In this document: positions 63,879 to 64,000 of the stretch, in pieces
Layout of the letters: each line of letters opens with the position of its first letter
Position numbering within the stretch: position 1 is the first letter of the stretch
NCBI GenBank assembly: GCA_001687465.1
Contig: LVLI01000138.1
Coordinates: forward strand, 1-64,000
DNA: 64,000 nucleotides
Origin: Halocafeteria seosinensis
Taxonomy: Eukaryota > Sar > Bigyra > Bicosoecida
Direction of reading: 5' to 3'
The notes under the pieces: model-generated
Databases searched by the model: none
What the model was told of the DNA's origin: nothing
Seen by the model: the letters and a program-made list of their open reading frames with translations, nothing else
Made by a program: the position numbers and the translations under genes

Positions 63879-64000
63879 ATTATATGCCCGTTCGAAAGAT
63901 GTGTCGTCCGCCAATATACGTCAATCCAATTGAGAGCTAGAGTACAAAAGGAATCGATCCCGATCGATGTGGTCGCTGAAATCCTTCACTTCCTCCATTT

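Noticed and set aside
63921-63998. 25-codon open frame upstream of the mutase as a first exon
   Set aside because: It ends at a stop and has no donor joining it to the mutase frame; at most a uORF.

Overview
This is nuclear DNA of a eukaryote. About half of the genes are split by GT-AG introns of very uniform size: nearly all that I could place are 57-96 bp, most 64-75 bp, and only the two ML genes have a longer first intron. There is a tRNA gene with a 9-T pol III stop and no sign of operons. The conserved genes (ZIP transporter, CLC channels, RRP7, DOT1-like methyltransferase, GlcNAc-phosphate mutase, TXNDC12-like thioredoxin, ML/NPC2-like proteins) fit a unicellular eukaryote. Compact 70-bp introns and large RNI-type LRR and GLUG families would suit a stramenopile or other microbial protist, but the lineage is a guess.

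Layout. 1-10.6 kb: a degenerate minisatellite, a dual-specificity phosphatase ending in GPALPP motifs, a ZIP metal transporter carrying a SAP motif, a 910-aa intronless helical protein, then about 2.9 kb with no gene I recognise. 10.6-22.7 kb (minus strand): an accessory block of two GLUG-repeat surface or secreted proteins around a very long LRR gene, plus decayed copies of both. 23.5 kb: tRNA-Asn. 24-31.3 kb: two tandem CLC paralogues with 6 and 9 exons. 31.7-53.6 kb (plus strand): the most unusual part. It holds two FAM20-like type II membrane kinase homologues (31.7 and 49.7 kb) bracketing a tandem array of GLUG plus Cys-rich proteins (one dead, one without a membrane anchor, one a full receptor), then a receptor with a different, jelly-roll-like ectodomain and fifteen 32-aa Cys-rich repeats, then a dead copy of that gene. 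53.8-64 kb: ordinary housekeeping genes (acidic unknown protein, TXNDC12-like, RRP7, DOT1-like, two ML-domain proteins, phosphoacetylglucosamine mutase).

Main inference. The 982-aa GLUG receptor and the 1074-aa jelly-roll receptor have unrelated N-terminal ectodomains but homologous Cys-rich stalks, single membrane spans and about 300-aa cytoplasmic tails, with matching motifs in the same order. This looks like a modular cell-surface receptor family that swaps ectodomains on one signalling or anchoring tail, evolving by tandem duplication, internal repeat expansion and pseudogene formation. LRR genes and secretory-pathway kinase homologues lie among them. Function (adhesion, recognition or defence) cannot be read from the sequence.

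Gene models of split genes were checked by splice-site consensus, reading-frame continuity and paralogue alignment by eye. No database search was possible.
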